The notes under the pieces: model-generated
Databases searched by the model: none
The model's input: the letters and a program-made list of their open reading frames with translations, nothing else
Told to the model about the DNA's origin: nothing
Origin: Vibrio sp. S9_S30
GTDB taxonomy: Bacteria; Pseudomonadota; Gammaproteobacteria; Enterobacterales; Vibrionaceae
Assembly (NCBI RefSeq): GCF_014694455.1
Contig: NZ_JAAUWT010000007.1
Location: forward strand, 181,318-245,317
Direction of reading: 5' to 3'
DNA: 64,000 nt
Position numbers and translations under genes: made by a program
Shown: positions 37,938-48,663 of the stretch, piece after piece
Numbering within the stretch: the stretch's first letter is position 1
Layout: every line of letters starts with the position of its first letter

Positions 37938-39056
37938 ATGTTACTGCTCGCTTTATATGTCTCTATTGCGATTGGAGTGTCATTTATCTGCTCCGTTTTG
38001 GAAGCGGTGTTATTGAGTATCACCCCCAGCTATATCGCCCAACTTCGCCAGCAAGGTCATCCGTCTGCCCAAAAATTATTTGAACTAAAAGAAGACATAG
38101 ATAGACCGCTCGCCTCCATCTTGACGCTCAATACCATTGCTCACACGATAGGCGCTGCAACAGCAGGGGCACAAGCCGCTGTTGTATTTGGTAGTCAGTG
38201 GCTAGGGGCATTTTCTGCGGTGCTCACATTCGGTATTCTTGTCTTCTCTGAAATCGTTCCTAAAACCATCGGCGCCACTTATTGGCGACAGCTTGCGCCA
38301 ACCGTGGCAACAACATTGCGCTGGATGGTGTGGGCGTTGACCCCCTTTGTTTGGTTTTCAGAACAAATCACCAAGCGTCTTGCCCATGGGCATCAAGCGC
38401 CTAAAATGCGTGACGAACTGTCAGCTATGGCCGTCTTGGCAAAAGAATCAGGGGAATTTGCAGAAGGCGAATCTCGGATACTGCATAATTTACTGAACAT
38501 TCAGGATGTGCCTGTTACTCAAGTAATGACTCCGCGTCCGGTTGTTTTCCGCGTCAATGCTGAGATGACCATCGGTGAGTTCCTAAAAGATCATAAAGAT
38601 ACGCCTTTTTCTCGCCCATTAGTTTACAGCCAACACACCGATAATATCCTAGGTTTTGTCCATCGATTGGAGTTATTTAGGATGCAACAATCCGGTGGCG
38701 GTGAGAAACAGCTGGGGGCGGTGATGCGTCCTATTCACGTGATCTTAAACAATAAAGGGCTACCAAAAGCATTTGACCAAATGATGGCGCAGCGCGTGCA
38801 GCTCTCTTTGATTGTGGATGAATACGGCACCATTCAAGGTATCGTGACTCTAGAAGACATCTTTGAGTACTTACTCGGTGAAAAAATTGTCGATGAAGCG
38901 GACAAAACAAGCGACATGCAGTTCTTAGCCAACCAACGCTGGGAAAAGTGGAAAGAAAAGCATGGCGTTATTGAAAGCCGAGATGATGACGAAGAAGCGG
39001 AACCATCAAAGATCGACAAGATCGACAAGATCGACAAGATCGACAAGAAACCGTAA
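37938..39056 (+). CDS. CNNM/CBS-domain membrane protein
   Basis: 372 residues. N-terminal CNNM (DUF21) domain with three or four helices (residues 1-150, including FSEIVPKTIGA), followed by a CBS pair (about 195-320; VTQVMTPR, LEDIFEYLLGE). Members are linked to magnesium or cobalt homeostasis. The C-terminal HlyC/CorC domain is absent. The tail is unusual: KID repeated from a 9-base tandem repeat. Convergent with yjaG. Confidence 0.9.
   Translation: MLLLALYVSIAIGVSFICSVLEAVLLSITPSYIAQLRQQGHPSAQKLFELKEDIDRPLASILTLNTIAHTIGAATAGAQAAVVFGSQWLGAFSAVLTFGILVFSEIVPKTIGATYWRQLAPTVATTLRWMVWALTPFVWFSEQITKRLAHGHQAPKMRDELSAMAVLAKESGEFAEGESRILHNLLNIQDVPVTQVMTPRPVVFRVNAEMTIGEFLKDHKDTPFSRPLVYSQHTDNILGFVHRLELFRMQQSGGGEKQLGAVMRPIHVILNNKGLPKAFDQMMAQRVQLSLIVDEYGTIQGIVTLEDIFEYLLGEKIVDEADKTSDMQFLANQRWEKWKEKHGVIESRDDDEEAEPSKIDKIDKIDKIDKKP
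39009..39044 (+). repeat. Four 9-base tandem repeats (KID)
   Basis: AAGATCGAC repeated four times without change, encoding Lys-Ile-Asp in the last residues of the CNNM protein. Because the unit is a multiple of three, copy-number slips change tail length without a frameshift. Confidence 0.97.
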
Positions 39057-39062
39057 CGAAAA

Positions 39063-39087
39063 AGGCTCCATTGGAGCCTAATTTTTT
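39063..39087. terminator. Bidirectional terminator CNNM/yjaG
   Basis: AGGCTCC / GGAGCCT with a three-base loop followed by AATTTTTT; on the other strand a run TTTTTCG follows. Shared by the convergent genes. Confidence 0.82.
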
Positions 39088-39682
39088 AGTCGCGAGTGAG
39101 TTCTATCCCAATATTGCTGACAGGGTCATCGCGCAGTTCTTGCCGTAAATCCTTTATCAGATCGATGTCTCGCTCTTCCGACTCTTTTAGAGGACGGAAT
39201 ATTGCCCACTGCACATCCCACTCTGCGCAAACGGCTTCATTTTCTTTCTGGTTTTCATTCGTTATTTCTTCACCCGTCTGTGCTTCTTCTAAATGGGCTA
39301 CGGTGTTAACAGACTGCTCGCTGACTTTAAGCATGGACTCAAACAATGTATCTCTGTCCAACAAACCATGCAAAAGCGTCGATAACGCGACACAGGCATC
39401 AACCGCTGGATAAACACCATAAAAATCAAACTCATCAGTAGATGGGATAAGTTCTTCTAGTTTTTCAAGTTGACGCTCAAAGTTTACTTTCGCACTTTTA
39501 ACCGTGAGCATCTCCCAAACACTGTCTAAAATATCTTTGTAGACACGTGATTCTGCAAACTCTGTATTCTGGCAAAAAGCCGCATAATTGGGGTACATAC
39601 GCTCGCAAAGAGACGCCATAAACGTAATTTGCTGCCAAGGTTCAAACTTTTCTAGGCGAATCTGGAGTGGGTTCTGTAACAT
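39086..39682 (-). CDS. yjaG: DUF416 protein YjaG
   Basis: 198 residues, acidic, no membrane segment. Start region LQNPLQIRLEKFEPWQQ and the overall length match the DUF416/YjaG family, and its position near hupA and hemE agrees with E. coli. Cytoplasmic; function not established. Confidence 0.9.
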   Translation of the reverse strand: MLQNPLQIRLEKFEPWQQITFMASLCERMYPNYAAFCQNTEFAESRVYKDILDSVWEMLTVKSAKVNFERQLEKLEELIPSTDEFDFYGVYPAVDACVALSTLLHGLLDRDTLFESMLKVSEQSVNTVAHLEEAQTGEEITNENQKENEAVCAEWDVQWAIFRPLKESEERDIDLIKDLRQELRDDPVSNIGIELTRD

Positions 39683-39752
39683 GGTGACTCAACGATTGTA
39701 GGAAAAGACAGCGGAAGTGTACTTGATTCGCCAGAGGGAAAAAAGCAAGCCT

Positions 39753-40679
39753 ATGAATAATTTTACTAACAAATTGTACATCGCATCGAAAGATCATGCT
39801 GAATACACTTCAATGCTCAACAATGCACAACTAGATGACCTCGTCATTACTCAAGACAAAAGTCTCGCTAACATTGTATTGGCTGATCCCCCTTTGGTTG
39901 CTCACGATTTAAACCAATTTTCCAAAATGGAATGGTTGCAATCTACCTTCGCCGGTGTGGATGCGTTGATGGCAAGCGGTCTCAGACAAGATTACGATCT
40001 GACTAATGTAAAAGGTATTTTTGGCCAACAGATTTCAGAATATGTCGTCGGGCACACGATCAATTATTTCCGCCACCTATTTACTTACCAACAACAACAA
40101 TTGAAATCGCAATGGCAACCTCATCCTTACCAATCTCTGGACGACAAATCGATATTGATACTTGGAACGGGTGATATTGGGTGCCATCTTGCTAAAGTAT
40201 GTAATGCTTTAGGCATGAAAACGGGGGGGGTCAATCGTACCGGAATCCCAGCAAAAGCCTCTCCTTTTAAATACACTTTTCATGTTGGTGAATTCAAGTC
40301 CGCGGTAAAAGATGCCGATATCATCGTCAGCACGCTTCCTTCCACAGAAGATACACGCGGCTACCTGAATGCGGCTAGGCTCGTGCATGCAGATAACGCA
40401 TTACTCTTTAATGTCGGACGCGGAGATGTGCTTGTGGCGGACGATTTAATTCCAGCCATTGAAAATGGCAACATTGCTCATGCATTCCTCGATGTCTTTG
40501 AGCAAGAGCCTTTGACGAAGTCGTCCCCATTTTGGTTGCACGATAAGATAACAGTAACGCCTCATATTGCTGCCGTCAGTTTTCCTCATCAGGTTTTCGA
40601 CCAGTTTAAAGAAAACTACTTGAGATGGTATGACGGGTTTAAATTACAAAACTTGGTCGACTTCAAAAAAGGTTATTGA
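39753..40679 (+). CDS. D-isomer 2-hydroxyacid dehydrogenase
   Basis: 308 residues from ATG 39753 (upstream frame lacks a ribosome site). NAD-binding GTGDIGCHLAKVC (about 143-155), the arginine of NVGRGDV, catalytic Glu in VFEQEPL and His in TPHIAAVS are present. Likely reduces a 2-oxoacid such as glyoxylate or hydroxypyruvate; exact substrate unknown. It stops three bases before the UDG-family gene. Confidence 0.9.
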   Translation: MNNFTNKLYIASKDHAEYTSMLNNAQLDDLVITQDKSLANIVLADPPLVAHDLNQFSKMEWLQSTFAGVDALMASGLRQDYDLTNVKGIFGQQISEYVVGHTINYFRHLFTYQQQQLKSQWQPHPYQSLDDKSILILGTGDIGCHLAKVCNALGMKTGGVNRTGIPAKASPFKYTFHVGEFKSAVKDADIIVSTLPSTEDTRGYLNAARLVHADNALLFNVGRGDVLVADDLIPAIENGNIAHAFLDVFEQEPLTKSSPFWLHDKITVTPHIAAVSFPHQVFDQFKENYLRWYDGFKLQNLVDFKKGY

Positions 40680-40682
40680 CCG

Positions 40683-41258
40683 ATGAGTGAGCTCACTGCA
40701 CTTCTCTGGGATATTAAACAATGTAAGTTATGTGAGCCTGAACTTCCTCTTGGAGCCAATCCGATTATTCAAGCTTCACAAAGTGCGCGCTTGTTAATTG
40801 TTGGCCAGGCCCCTGGCACAAAAGTGCATCACTCTTCCATCCCTTGGAATGATCCCAGTGGTGATAGGTTAAGAGCGTGGTTGAATATAGAAAAGGATGT
40901 GTTCTACGACGCATCTAAGATTGCCATCATGCCGATGGGTCTGTGCTACCCAGGAAAAGGAAAGAGTGGCGACCTTCCACCAAGAAAAGAGTGCGCCCCA
41001 CGTTGGCATGCGTCTGTTTTGGATAACCTTCCTCACATTGAAATGACGCTGCTGATTGGTCAATATGCGCAGCAGTACTATCTGAAAGATTGCCCTAAGA
41101 CTCTGACCCAAACCGTCGAGCAGTGGCATCGTTGGGCACCAGAATTTCTCCCGTTGCCTCACCCCTCTCCAAGAAACACGCTTTGGCTGAAAAAGAATCC
41201 TTGGTTTGAGTCGAAGACCGTCCCTTACATTCGCGGGATCGTTTCTCAAGTATTATAG
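40683..41258 (+). CDS. Uracil-DNA glycosylase family protein
   Basis: 191 residues. UDG superfamily signature LLIVGQAPG near residue 37-45 and a C-terminal HPSPRN motif are clear, with two N-terminal cysteines (QCKLCEP). It lacks the extra cysteines of the iron-sulfur family 4 enzymes that I could confirm, so it is probably one of the small YP-type homologues whose glycosylase activity is unproven. Coupled to the upstream dehydrogenase gene. Confidence 0.85.
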   Translation: MSELTALLWDIKQCKLCEPELPLGANPIIQASQSARLLIVGQAPGTKVHHSSIPWNDPSGDRLRAWLNIEKDVFYDASKIAIMPMGLCYPGKGKSGDLPPRKECAPRWHASVLDNLPHIEMTLLIGQYAQQYYLKDCPKTLTQTVEQWHRWAPEFLPLPHPSPRNTLWLKKNPWFESKTVPYIRGIVSQVL

Positions 41259-41418
41259 CTTGGGGATCATCATGATCTTAATAGACCTAAAGCTGTACAT
41301 ATCACTTACCTTAGGTGGCACTCTCAATATAACACTATGAAGTTCATAGCCATTTTTCTATTTGTACAGCTAAATCAGTATTTAGCCTACTATGATCCAA
41401 ATGCCTTTTGACCTGTAC

Positions 41419-41451
41419 AAAAAAAGCGCGCCTGCTAAGCAATGCGCGCTT
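41419..41451 (-). terminator. Terminator of hemE
   Basis: On the minus strand AAGCGCGC / GCGCGCTT with a 12-base loop, followed by a seven-base T run. Confidence 0.88.
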
Positions 41452-41468
41452 GATACACTTAATAATAG

Positions 41469-42536
41469 TTACTTGTGGTACGGCATAGAAAGTTCATGCA
41501 CTGCTTCAACAAACACGCCCGCATTTTCTGGCGGCACATCAAGGTGAATACCATGACCAAGGTTAAAGACGTGACCTGTATTGCCCTCACCAAAACCTTC
41601 TAAAATGGTCGCCACTTCTTGGCGAATTCGATCTGGCTGAGCATACAGTATTGAAGGATCCATATTGCCCTGTAGCGCTACTTTATCGCCGACACGCTTC
41701 TTAGCATCGGCAATATCAATGGTCCAATCTAAGCCGACAGCATCACAGCCCGTTGCGGCGATAGACTCTAACCACATACCGCCGTTCTTCGTAAACAAGG
41801 TAACAGGCACACGTCGACCATCATTCTCGCGAATCAGCCCATCCACAATTTTGTGCATGTATTGCAATGAAAACTCATTGTAGTCACGTGGTGTCAATAC
41901 TCCACCCCACGTATCAAACACCATTACAGACTGTGCGCCCGCTTTGATTTGAGCATTCAAATACTCAGTAACACTTTCGGCTAACTTATCAAGCAGCAGG
42001 TGAAGTGTTTGTGGTTCCGCGTACATCATTTTTTTGATTTTGGTGAAAGCTTTCGAACTTCCCCCTTCGACCATATACGTGGCCAGTGTCCAAGGACTGC
42101 CAGAAAAGCCAATGAGAGGGACGTCTCCTTGAAGATCCTTACGAATTTGGCGCACAGCATTCATGACATACTGAAGCTCACCTTCTGGGTCGGGAATACC
42201 GATTTTTTCCACATCGGCTTTGCATGTGATTGGGCGGCTAAATTTAGGACCTTCACCCGTTTCAAAATAAAGCCCGAGCCCCATCGCGTCTGGAATAGTC
42301 AGTATGTCAGAAAACAAAATCGCCGCGTCCAGCGGGAAACGACGCAAAGGCTGGAGCGTCACTTCTGAAGCCAGCTCGGCATTCTTGCAAAGTGACATGA
42401 AATCCCCTGCTTCAGCACGAGTGGCTTTATATTCAGGAAGATAACGACCTGCTTGACGCATCATCCAGACAGGCGTGTAATCGACAGGCTCTTTTAGAAG
42501 AGCTCTCAGGTAGCGATCGTTTTTTAATTCGGTCAT
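41469..42536 (-). CDS. hemE: Uroporphyrinogen decarboxylase
   Basis: 355 residues. The N-terminal [10 protein letters not shown] motif (substrate carboxylate contacts), [12 protein letters not shown], and the [13 protein letters not shown] region are intact. Converts uroporphyrinogen III to coproporphyrinogen III in haem synthesis. Minus strand with its own terminator; TAGAAT about 34 bases upstream may be its -10. Confidence 0.98.
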   Translation of the reverse strand: MTELKNDRYLRALLKEPVDYTPVWMMRQAGRYLPEYKATRAEAGDFMSLCKNAELASEVTLQPLRRFPLDAAILFSDILTIPDAMGLGLYFETGEGPKFSRPITCKADVEKIGIPDPEGELQYVMNAVRQIRKDLQGDVPLIGFSGSPWTLATYMVEGGSSKAFTKIKKMMYAEPQTLHLLLDKLAESVTEYLNAQIKAGAQSVMVFDTWGGVLTPRDYNEFSLQYMHKIVDGLIRENDGRRVPVTLFTKNGGMWLESIAATGCDAVGLDWTIDIADAKKRVGDKVALQGNMDPSILYAQPDRIRQEVATILEGFGEGNTGHVFNLGHGIHLDVPPENAGVFVEAVHELSMPYHK

Positions 42537-42634
42537 TCCGGCTTCTTAAATCTGTTGGAAAGTTGCTATTCTACCACTTATCTCCATTATGGAAATCTGG
42601 GCTTTGCAACCTGGATCATGTTATTAGCGATAAA

Positions 42635-42653
42635 AATCAATGCGAAATTGATT
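42635..42653. promoter_or_regulatory. Palindrome AATCAAT-N5-ATTGATT
   Basis: Perfect 7-base arms, about 100 bases upstream of hemE on one side and 43 bases before the -10 of the candidate small RNA on the other. An operator for either is possible; no known regulator consensus is assigned. Confidence 0.5.
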
Positions 42654-42695
42654 CATTAGAGAACGCATGTTACAAACTTGATCGCTAGCGAAAAC

Positions 42696-42701
42696 TATAA
42701 T
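42696..42701 (+). promoter_or_regulatory. -10 element of candidate small RNA
   Basis: A perfect TATAAT with no gene downstream for it on the plus strand. No good -35 at 16-18 bases; TTACAA lies at 20. An activator may be needed. Confidence 0.5.
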
Positions 42702-42706
42702 AACTG

Positions 42707-42776
42707 AGTATATGAATACTCAGCATCTCATAACGACATCTTACTTACCCCTCCGGTCTAGCCGGAGGTTTTTTTT
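42707..42776 (+). ncRNA. Candidate small RNA between hemE and nudC
   Basis: About 70 nucleotides. After the TATAAT comes a 5' hairpin (CTGAGTAT-ATGA-ATACTCAG, 42704-42723), an unstructured linker of about 26 bases with CTTACC, then a strong Rho-independent terminator CCTCCGG / CCGGAGG with eight T (42750-42776). Both flanking genes are on the minus strand, so this plus-strand terminator serves no annotated gene. The linker/terminator boundary contains CCCCTCC, complementary to ribosome-binding sites. Architecture fits an Hfq-type trans-acting RNA. No known Vibrio RNA was recognised. Confidence 0.6.
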
Positions 42777-42792
42777 GCCTCACAACAAAAAC

Positions 42793-43551
42793 TTATTCCT
42801 TTTCAACCACTTGATTGATTAGTGCTTTCGCGATGGTGCCTTCTGGCGCAACCTCCGGAAGTTGATTAAAGTCAAACCACTGGGCATCCACCAGCTCAGT
42901 TCGGTCGATTTTGATTTCTCCACCAGCATACTCAGCAGTAAAACCCACCATTAAACTGCTTGGAAATGCCCATGGTTGGCTACCAAAATATTTGATGTTG
43001 GATACCTTAATCCCTGTTTCTTCTTCCACCTCACGTGCTACACACTGTTCTAACGTTTCTCCCACTTCAACAAACCCCGCTATCACCGTATACATGCTGC
43101 CTTTATGGCGATTATGTTTGGCAAGTAAAAGCTGATTGTTTTTTCGGACAGCGACGATGATACAAGGAAAAATCCGTGGGTAATGTAGAGTCCTGCAATC
43201 AAAACATTGCATCGCCAGCTGATTGCAATTTAGGTGATTGCGTCCACCACATTGAGGGCAAAACCGCAAACTTTGGCTCATGTGACCAAATTGAATCGCT
43301 CGGCTTATTAGCAAAAAGAGGGCTTCTGGTAAATGAAGTAGCGAACGTAGGGAGACTAAATCAAGAGTTTGCTCGACATCTTGATGATTTAACCAAACCA
43401 GTTTTTTTCCTTTATAACTCCCAATTTGGTGAGCATTCTCAGCCTGTAAATTCAATGAGCTAGCACAGCCAAAGGGTAATTTCCCATCTTTAAACCAGAC
43501 ATCGCTCCCTTCTACTACACACCAATATACTGATTCTTCATTTTTGAGCAT
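42793..43551 (-). CDS. nudC: NADH/NAD-cap pyrophosphatase
   Basis: 252 residues from ATG 43551, which has GAGGAG upstream. Zinc ribbon cysteines C98, C101, C116 and C119 and the Nudix box [23 protein letters not shown] start at residue 159, as in E. coli NudC. Hydrolyses NADH and removes NAD caps from RNA. Upstream rsd is divergent; the E. coli order rsd-nudC-hemE is kept. Confidence 0.95.
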   Translation of the reverse strand: MLKNEESVYWCVVEGSDVWFKDGKLPFGCASSLNLQAENAHQIGSYKGKKLVWLNHQDVEQTLDLVSLRSLLHLPEALFLLISRAIQFGHMSQSLRFCPQCGGRNHLNCNQLAMQCFDCRTLHYPRIFPCIIVAVRKNNQLLLAKHNRHKGSMYTVIAGFVEVGETLEQCVAREVEEETGIKVSNIKYFGSQPWAFPSSLMVGFTAEYAGGEIKIDRTELVDAQWFDFNQLPEVAPEGTIAKALINQVVEKE

Positions 43552-43739
43552 GCCTACTCCTCTTTGCTTGAAGTTCGACCATTTTACTGGCAATCTTAAT
43601 TCTTACCAGAGTTTGTAGCTCAGTAAGATCCGATCTATAAATTCTATATAGAGCAAGAGATTGCATTTTAAATTGACTCCTCTGGTTTCAGAGGCTTAGA
43701 TTGCTGATTGACTAGTAATCAGATCATGAGGACATGGTC

Positions 43740-44225
43740 ATGCTGAATAAATTCAAACAAGTACAAGAACAGTGGGGTGGCTCAAGCGAAGTCATCGATC
43801 ATTGGCTGGATACACGTCAATCGCTGGTGGTGGAATATTGTAAGCTTGCTACTCCCCAAACGGCAAAGGGAACGGCTGTTTCTGGTCTGCCTTCTCCTGA
43901 CGTTTTACAACACTTCTGCCAACATCTGGTTGACTACATTTCTGAAGGTCACTTCAAAATCTACGATATGGTGATGGATCGCTGGAAATCGACTGGCTAC
44001 TCACCCACTGATGAAATCAACGATACGTACGGCAAGATCGTTCTCACTACCGATCCTTTACTGAATTTCACAGACAAGTACGCAACGGTTACTGAAGACG
44101 ACCCGTTAAAGGAATTAGAAAGTGAATTGTCGTTGATTGGGGAAATTTTAGAAACACGCTTTGAAGTTGAAGATCAACTCATTCAGCTGATTGCGGACAG
44201 TTTAGCCGTTCCTCCCGGCGCTTAA
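43740..44225 (+). CDS. rsd: Regulator of sigma D (anti-sigma-70)
   Basis: 161 residues from ATG 43740, seven bases after GAGGA; the in-frame ATG at 43734 is too close to that site. Helical protein with WLDTRQSLVVEYCKL and STGYSPTDEINDTYGKI, typical of Rsd/AlgQ. It binds sigma-70 in stationary phase. Convergent with rpoC, which encodes a subunit of the same polymerase. Confidence 0.95.
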   Translation: MLNKFKQVQEQWGGSSEVIDHWLDTRQSLVVEYCKLATPQTAKGTAVSGLPSPDVLQHFCQHLVDYISEGHFKIYDMVMDRWKSTGYSPTDEINDTYGKIVLTTDPLLNFTDKYATVTEDDPLKELESELSLIGEILETRFEVEDQLIQLIADSLAVPPGA

Positions 44226-44316
44226 CCGTTTTCTGACCATTTAGGTCTCATTTGGGTTTTGGATTCGCTGTACTCTTATCTCACTGAGTAAATTCATTTT
44301 CCTAGATATTCGGTAC

Positions 44317-44343
44317 AAAAAAGGCACCTTTCGGTGCCTTTTT
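44317..44343. terminator. Bidirectional terminator rsd/rpoC
   Basis: AAAAGGCACC / GGTGCCTTTT with a four-base loop, A run on the left and T run on the right; serves both rsd and the rplJL-rpoBC transcript. Confidence 0.92.
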
Positions 44344-44359
44344 CTTATCTTAGCATTGA

Positions 44360-47300
44360 TTACTCTTCAGTAGAGAAACCCGCATTGAGAAGCGCTGCTA
44401 GGTTGTCCGTCGCTTGCTCCGCTGAAGGACCTTGGTCTTCACGTTTCTTTTGACGATCCTGATGGTAGGCAAAACCAGTACCCGCAGGAATTAGACGACC
44501 AACAATAACGTTCTCTTTCAGACCACGAAGATCGTCACGCTTACCAGAAACGGCTGCTTCTGTTAGTACGCGTGTTGTCTCTTGGAACGAAGCCGCAGAA
44601 ATGAACGATTCTGTTGCCAAAGAAGCTTTGGTAATACCAAGAAGCTCGCGCTCAAAGCGAACCAGCTCTTTGCCTTCAGCTTCTAGCTGACGGTTAGCAA
44701 TCTTGACCTGAGAGTACTCAACCTGCTCACCAGGTAGGAACTCAGAATCACCCGCGTAAGTAATTGTACACTTACGTAACATTTGACGAACGATAGTCTC
44801 AATGTGCTTATCGTTAATCTTAACCCCTTGCAGACGGTATACTTCTTGAACTTCGTTCGCGATGTACTCGGTTACTGCGCGGATGCCACGTAGGCGTAGA
44901 ATATCATGCGGTGCTTCTGGACCATCCGCGATAACATCACCACGTTCGATCTTCTCACCTTCAAACACGTTCAACTGACGATGCTTAGGAATCATTTCTT
45001 CATAAGCTTCACCACCCTCACGAGTGATCACTAGACGACGCTTACCTTTAGTCTCTTTACCGAAGCTCACAGTACCTGTGTGCTCAGCAAGGATGGCAGG
45101 CTCTTTTGGCTTACGTGCTTCAAACAGGTCAGCAACTCGTGGAAGACCACCCGTGATATCGCGGTTACCACTTGATTTCTGAGGAATACGTGCAACTGTG
45201 TCACCCACACCTACTTCCGCACCGTCTTCTAGCTGTACAATTGCTTTACCCGGTAGGAAGTAGTGAGCTGGCATATCCGTACCAGGAATCATTACATCGT
45301 TACCAGCAGCGTCAATCAGCTTAACCGCTGGACGCATGTCTTTACCCGCAGATGGACGAGCCGCTGCATCCGTTACTTCGCTTGAAGAAAGTCCTGTTAG
45401 ATCGTCAGTTTGACGAGAAACCGTCACGCCATCAATCATATCCACAAACTGGATACGACCTGCCACTTCAGTGATGATTGGCATGGTGTGCGCTTCCCAG
45501 TTAGCAACCGTTTCGCCTGCCTCTACTGAGTCGGTGTCTTTCTTGCTTAGGATAGAACCGTAAGGCAGTTTGTGCTTCTCTTTTGTACGACCGAACTCAT
45601 CAATGATGGTCAGTTCAGAAGCACGAGAAGTAATCACTAACTTATCGTCTTTGTTGGTTACAAACTTCGCATTGTGAAGCCTGATAGAACCTTTGTTCTT
45701 CGCTTGGATGCTGTTCTCAGCTGCAGCTGTCGACGCCGCACCACCGATGTGGAACGTACGCATCGTCAGCTGTGTACCCGGCTCACCGATAGACTGAGCA
45801 GCGATAACACCGACTGCTTCACCTTGGTTCACTAGGTGACCACGTGCTAGATCACGACCGTAACACTGTGCACAACAACCAAAGTCAGAGTCACAGGTAA
45901 CAACAGAACGTACTTTCATCTTATCAACAGAGTTTTCGTCGATAATCTGACACCACTTCTCATCAATCAGAGTATTACGTGGGATCAGTACATCTTCTGT
46001 ACCTGGCTTCACGATGTCTTCCGCAACAACACGACCAAGCGCAAGCTCTGTCAGTGCCACTTTAACGTCACCACCCTCGATATGAGGCATCATCTCGATA
46101 CCTTCGTGAGTGCCACAATCGTGTTCGTGAACCACGACATCCTGAGCAACGTCTACCAGACGACGCGTCAAGTAACCGGAGTTCGCTGTCTTAAGTGCGG
46201 TATCCGCAAGACCCTTACGAGCACCGTGAGTCGAGATAAAGTACTGAAGTACGTTCAAGCCTTCTTTAAAGTTCGCTGTGATTGGCGTCTCGATGATCGA
46301 GCCATCTGGACGCGCCATCAGACCACGCATACCAGCAAGCTGACGAATCTGCGCAGCAGAACCACGAGCACCGGAGTCGGCCATCATGTAGATGCTGTTG
46401 AACGATTCTTGCTGTTCTTCTTCGCCGTCACGATTAATAACCGTTTCAGAAGACAGGTTATCCATCATCGCTTTCGCAACGCGGTCATTCGTAGATGCCC
46501 AAATATCGATAACTTTGTTGTATCGCTCACCCGCCGTAACAAGACCTGATTGGAATTGCTCCTGAATTTCGCGAACTTCTTCTTCTGCGTCAGAAATTTC
46601 AGTGTACTTCGCGTCAGGTACAACCATATCGTCGATACCAACAGACACACCAGAAAGTGCCGCGTAAGCAAAACCTGTGTACATGATTTGGTCAGCAAAG
46701 ATAACCGTATCTTTCAGACCAAGCTTACGGTAAGCCTCGTTGAGAAGCGTAGAAATTTGCTTCTTACCCAGCTTTTGGTTCACAAGGCTATATGGAAGAC
46801 CTGATGGTACGATCTGCCAAAGCATTGCACGACCGATAGTGGTATCAACAAGAGCGGTATTTGTTGTACTGTTGCCGTCTTCATCAACAACGGTTTCAGT
46901 AATACGCACTTTGACACGAGTGTGAAGCTCAACAGAATCCGTGCGGTAGGCTTTTTCAGCTTCCTCAGGACCAGCAAGGTACATACCCTCACCTTTTGCG
47001 TTGATCTTCTCACGAGTCATGTAGTACAGACCCAATACAACGTCCTGAGAAGGTACGATGATCGGATCACCTGACGCTGGCGACAAAATGTTATTCGTCG
47101 ACATCATCAATGTACGAGCTTCAAGCTGCGCTTCCAGAGTTAGAGGTACGTGTACCGCCATCTGGTCACCATCGAAGTCGGCGTTATATGCTGCACACAC
47201 AAGAGGATGAAGCTGAATCGCTTTACCTTCGATAAGTACCGGTTCAAACGCTTGGATACCAAGACGGTGAAGTGTTGGCGCACGGTTAAGCAGTACTGGG

Positions 47301-48556
47301 TGTTCGCGGATAACTTCGTCTAGGATATCCCAAACGATCGCTTCTTCACGCTCTACCATCTTCTTAGCGGCTTTGATTGTCGTCGCCATGCCACGCGTTT
47401 CTAGCTTGCTGTAGATAAATGGTTTGAATAGCTCTAGTGCCATCTTCTTCGGAAGACCACACTGATGTAGACGTAGGTATGGACCCACTGTAATTACAGA
47501 ACGACCAGAGTAGTCTACACGTTTACCTAGAAGGTTCTGACGGAAACGACCTTGTTTACCCTTGATCATGTCAGCAAGAGATTTCAGAGGACGCTTGTTC
47601 GAACCTGTGATCGCACGACCGCGACGACCATTATCTAGAAGGGCATCAACAGACTCTTGCAACATACGTTTTTCGTTACGTACGATGATGTCCGGAGCCG
47701 CTAGCTCTAGAAGACGCTTCAAGCGGTTATTACGGTTAATCACACGACGGTAAAGGTCGTTCAGATCAGACGTCGCAAAACGACCGCCATCCAGTGGAAC
47801 CAGTGGACGTAGGTCTGGCGGAAGCACAGGAAGAACCGTTAGGATCATCCATTCTGGGTTGTTCCCCGATTGAATGAACGCTTCAACGATTTTCAGACGC
47901 TTAGTGACCTTCTTACGCTTAGTTTCAGAGTTCGTGGTTTCTAACTCTTCACGCATTTGCTCAGCTTCACGCTGAAGATCCATTGTGCTCAGCAGATCTT
48001 TGATCGCTTCTGCACCCATCTTAGCAGTGAATTCATCGCCCCACTCTTCCAAGCGGTCTAGGTATTCTTCTTCCGTTAGCATCTGACCTTTTTCTAGATC
48101 AGTCATGCCTGGTTCTGTTACGACGTACATTTCAAAATAAAGTACGCGTTCGATATCACGCAGTGGAATATCCATCAACAAACCGATACGAGACGGCAGT
48201 GATTTTAGGAACCAGATATGGGCAACAGGAGAAGCCAATTCGATGTGACCCATACGATCACGGCGAACTTTTGTTTGTGTAACTTCAACGCCACACTTCT
48301 CACAGATGACACCGCGGTGCTTCAGGCGCTTGTACTTTCCACAAAGACATTCATAGTCTTTAACTGGACCAAAAATACGCGCACAGAACAGACCATCGCG
48401 TTCAGGCTTGAACGTACGATAGTTGATCGTTTCAGGTTTTTTCACTTCACCGAAAGACCATGAACGGATCATGTCCGGTGAAGATAGACCGATTTTGATT
48501 GCATCAAATTCTTCGGTCTTATGCTGTGCTTTTAGAAAGTTTAATAAGTCTTTCAC
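44360..48556 (-). CDS. rpoC: RNA polymerase beta' subunit
   Basis: 1398 residues. The zinc-binding motif [22 protein letters not shown] (about 70-90), the catalytic NADFDGDQM near 460 and the second zinc site ([13 protein letters not shown]) are intact. Largest catalytic subunit of RNA polymerase. It lies 107 bases after rpoB in the conserved operon. The short C-terminal tail differs from E. coli in the usual Vibrio way. Confidence 0.99.
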   Translation of the reverse strand: MKDLLNFLKAQHKTEEFDAIKIGLSSPDMIRSWSFGEVKKPETINYRTFKPERDGLFCARIFGPVKDYECLCGKYKRLKHRGVICEKCGVEVTQTKVRRDRMGHIELASPVAHIWFLKSLPSRIGLLMDIPLRDIERVLYFEMYVVTEPGMTDLEKGQMLTEEEYLDRLEEWGDEFTAKMGAEAIKDLLSTMDLQREAEQMREELETTNSETKRKKVTKRLKIVEAFIQSGNNPEWMILTVLPVLPPDLRPLVPLDGGRFATSDLNDLYRRVINRNNRLKRLLELAAPDIIVRNEKRMLQESVDALLDNGRRGRAITGSNKRPLKSLADMIKGKQGRFRQNLLGKRVDYSGRSVITVGPYLRLHQCGLPKKMALELFKPFIYSKLETRGMATTIKAAKKMVEREEAIVWDILDEVIREHPVLLNRAPTLHRLGIQAFEPVLIEGKAIQLHPLVCAAYNADFDGDQMAVHVPLTLEAQLEARTLMMSTNNILSPASGDPIIVPSQDVVLGLYYMTREKINAKGEGMYLAGPEEAEKAYRTDSVELHTRVKVRITETVVDEDGNSTTNTALVDTTIGRAMLWQIVPSGLPYSLVNQKLGKKQISTLLNEAYRKLGLKDTVIFADQIMYTGFAYAALSGVSVGIDDMVVPDAKYTEISDAEEEVREIQEQFQSGLVTAGERYNKVIDIWASTNDRVAKAMMDNLSSETVINRDGEEEQQESFNSIYMMADSGARGSAAQIRQLAGMRGLMARPDGSIIETPITANFKEGLNVLQYFISTHGARKGLADTALKTANSGYLTRRLVDVAQDVVVHEHDCGTHEGIEMMPHIEGGDVKVALTELALGRVVAEDIVKPGTEDVLIPRNTLIDEKWCQIIDENSVDKMKVRSVVTCDSDFGCCAQCYGRDLARGHLVNQGEAVGVIAAQSIGEPGTQLTMRTFHIGGAASTAAAENSIQAKNKGSIRLHNAKFVTNKDDKLVITSRASELTIIDEFGRTKEKHKLPYGSILSKKDTDSVEAGETVANWEAHTMPIITEVAGRIQFVDMIDGVTVSRQTDDLTGLSSSEVTDAAARPSAGKDMRPAVKLIDAAGNDVMIPGTDMPAHYFLPGKAIVQLEDGAEVGVGDTVARIPQKSSGNRDITGGLPRVADLFEARKPKEPAILAEHTGTVSFGKETKGKRRLVITREGGEAYEEMIPKHRQLNVFEGEKIERGDVIADGPEAPHDILRLRGIRAVTEYIANEVQEVYRLQGVKINDKHIETIVRQMLRKCTITYAGDSEFLPGEQVEYSQVKIANRQLEAEGKELVRFERELLGITKASLATESFISAASFQETTRVLTEAAVSGKRDDLRGLKENVIVGRLIPAGTGFAYHQDRQKKREDQGPSAEQATDNLAALLNAGFSTEE

Positions 48557-48663
48557 AATCAGCTCCTGTAAGGAGTTAAAAGGAGCTCACCCGCTAAAGT
48601 GAGCACCTTCTACCAAATAATCGCTTTTCTTCCCTCTTAATGATTCATCAAGAGGGAAAGAGA

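Noticed and set aside
42911..43463. Plus-strand ORFs opposite nudC
   Set aside because: They are antisense to an intact Nudix gene and lack start signals.
46082..46549. Plus-strand 155-codon ORF inside rpoC, and many similar ones in rpoB, crbS and acs
   Set aside because: They are antisense shadows of highly conserved genes, with no ribosome sites and no recognisable domains.
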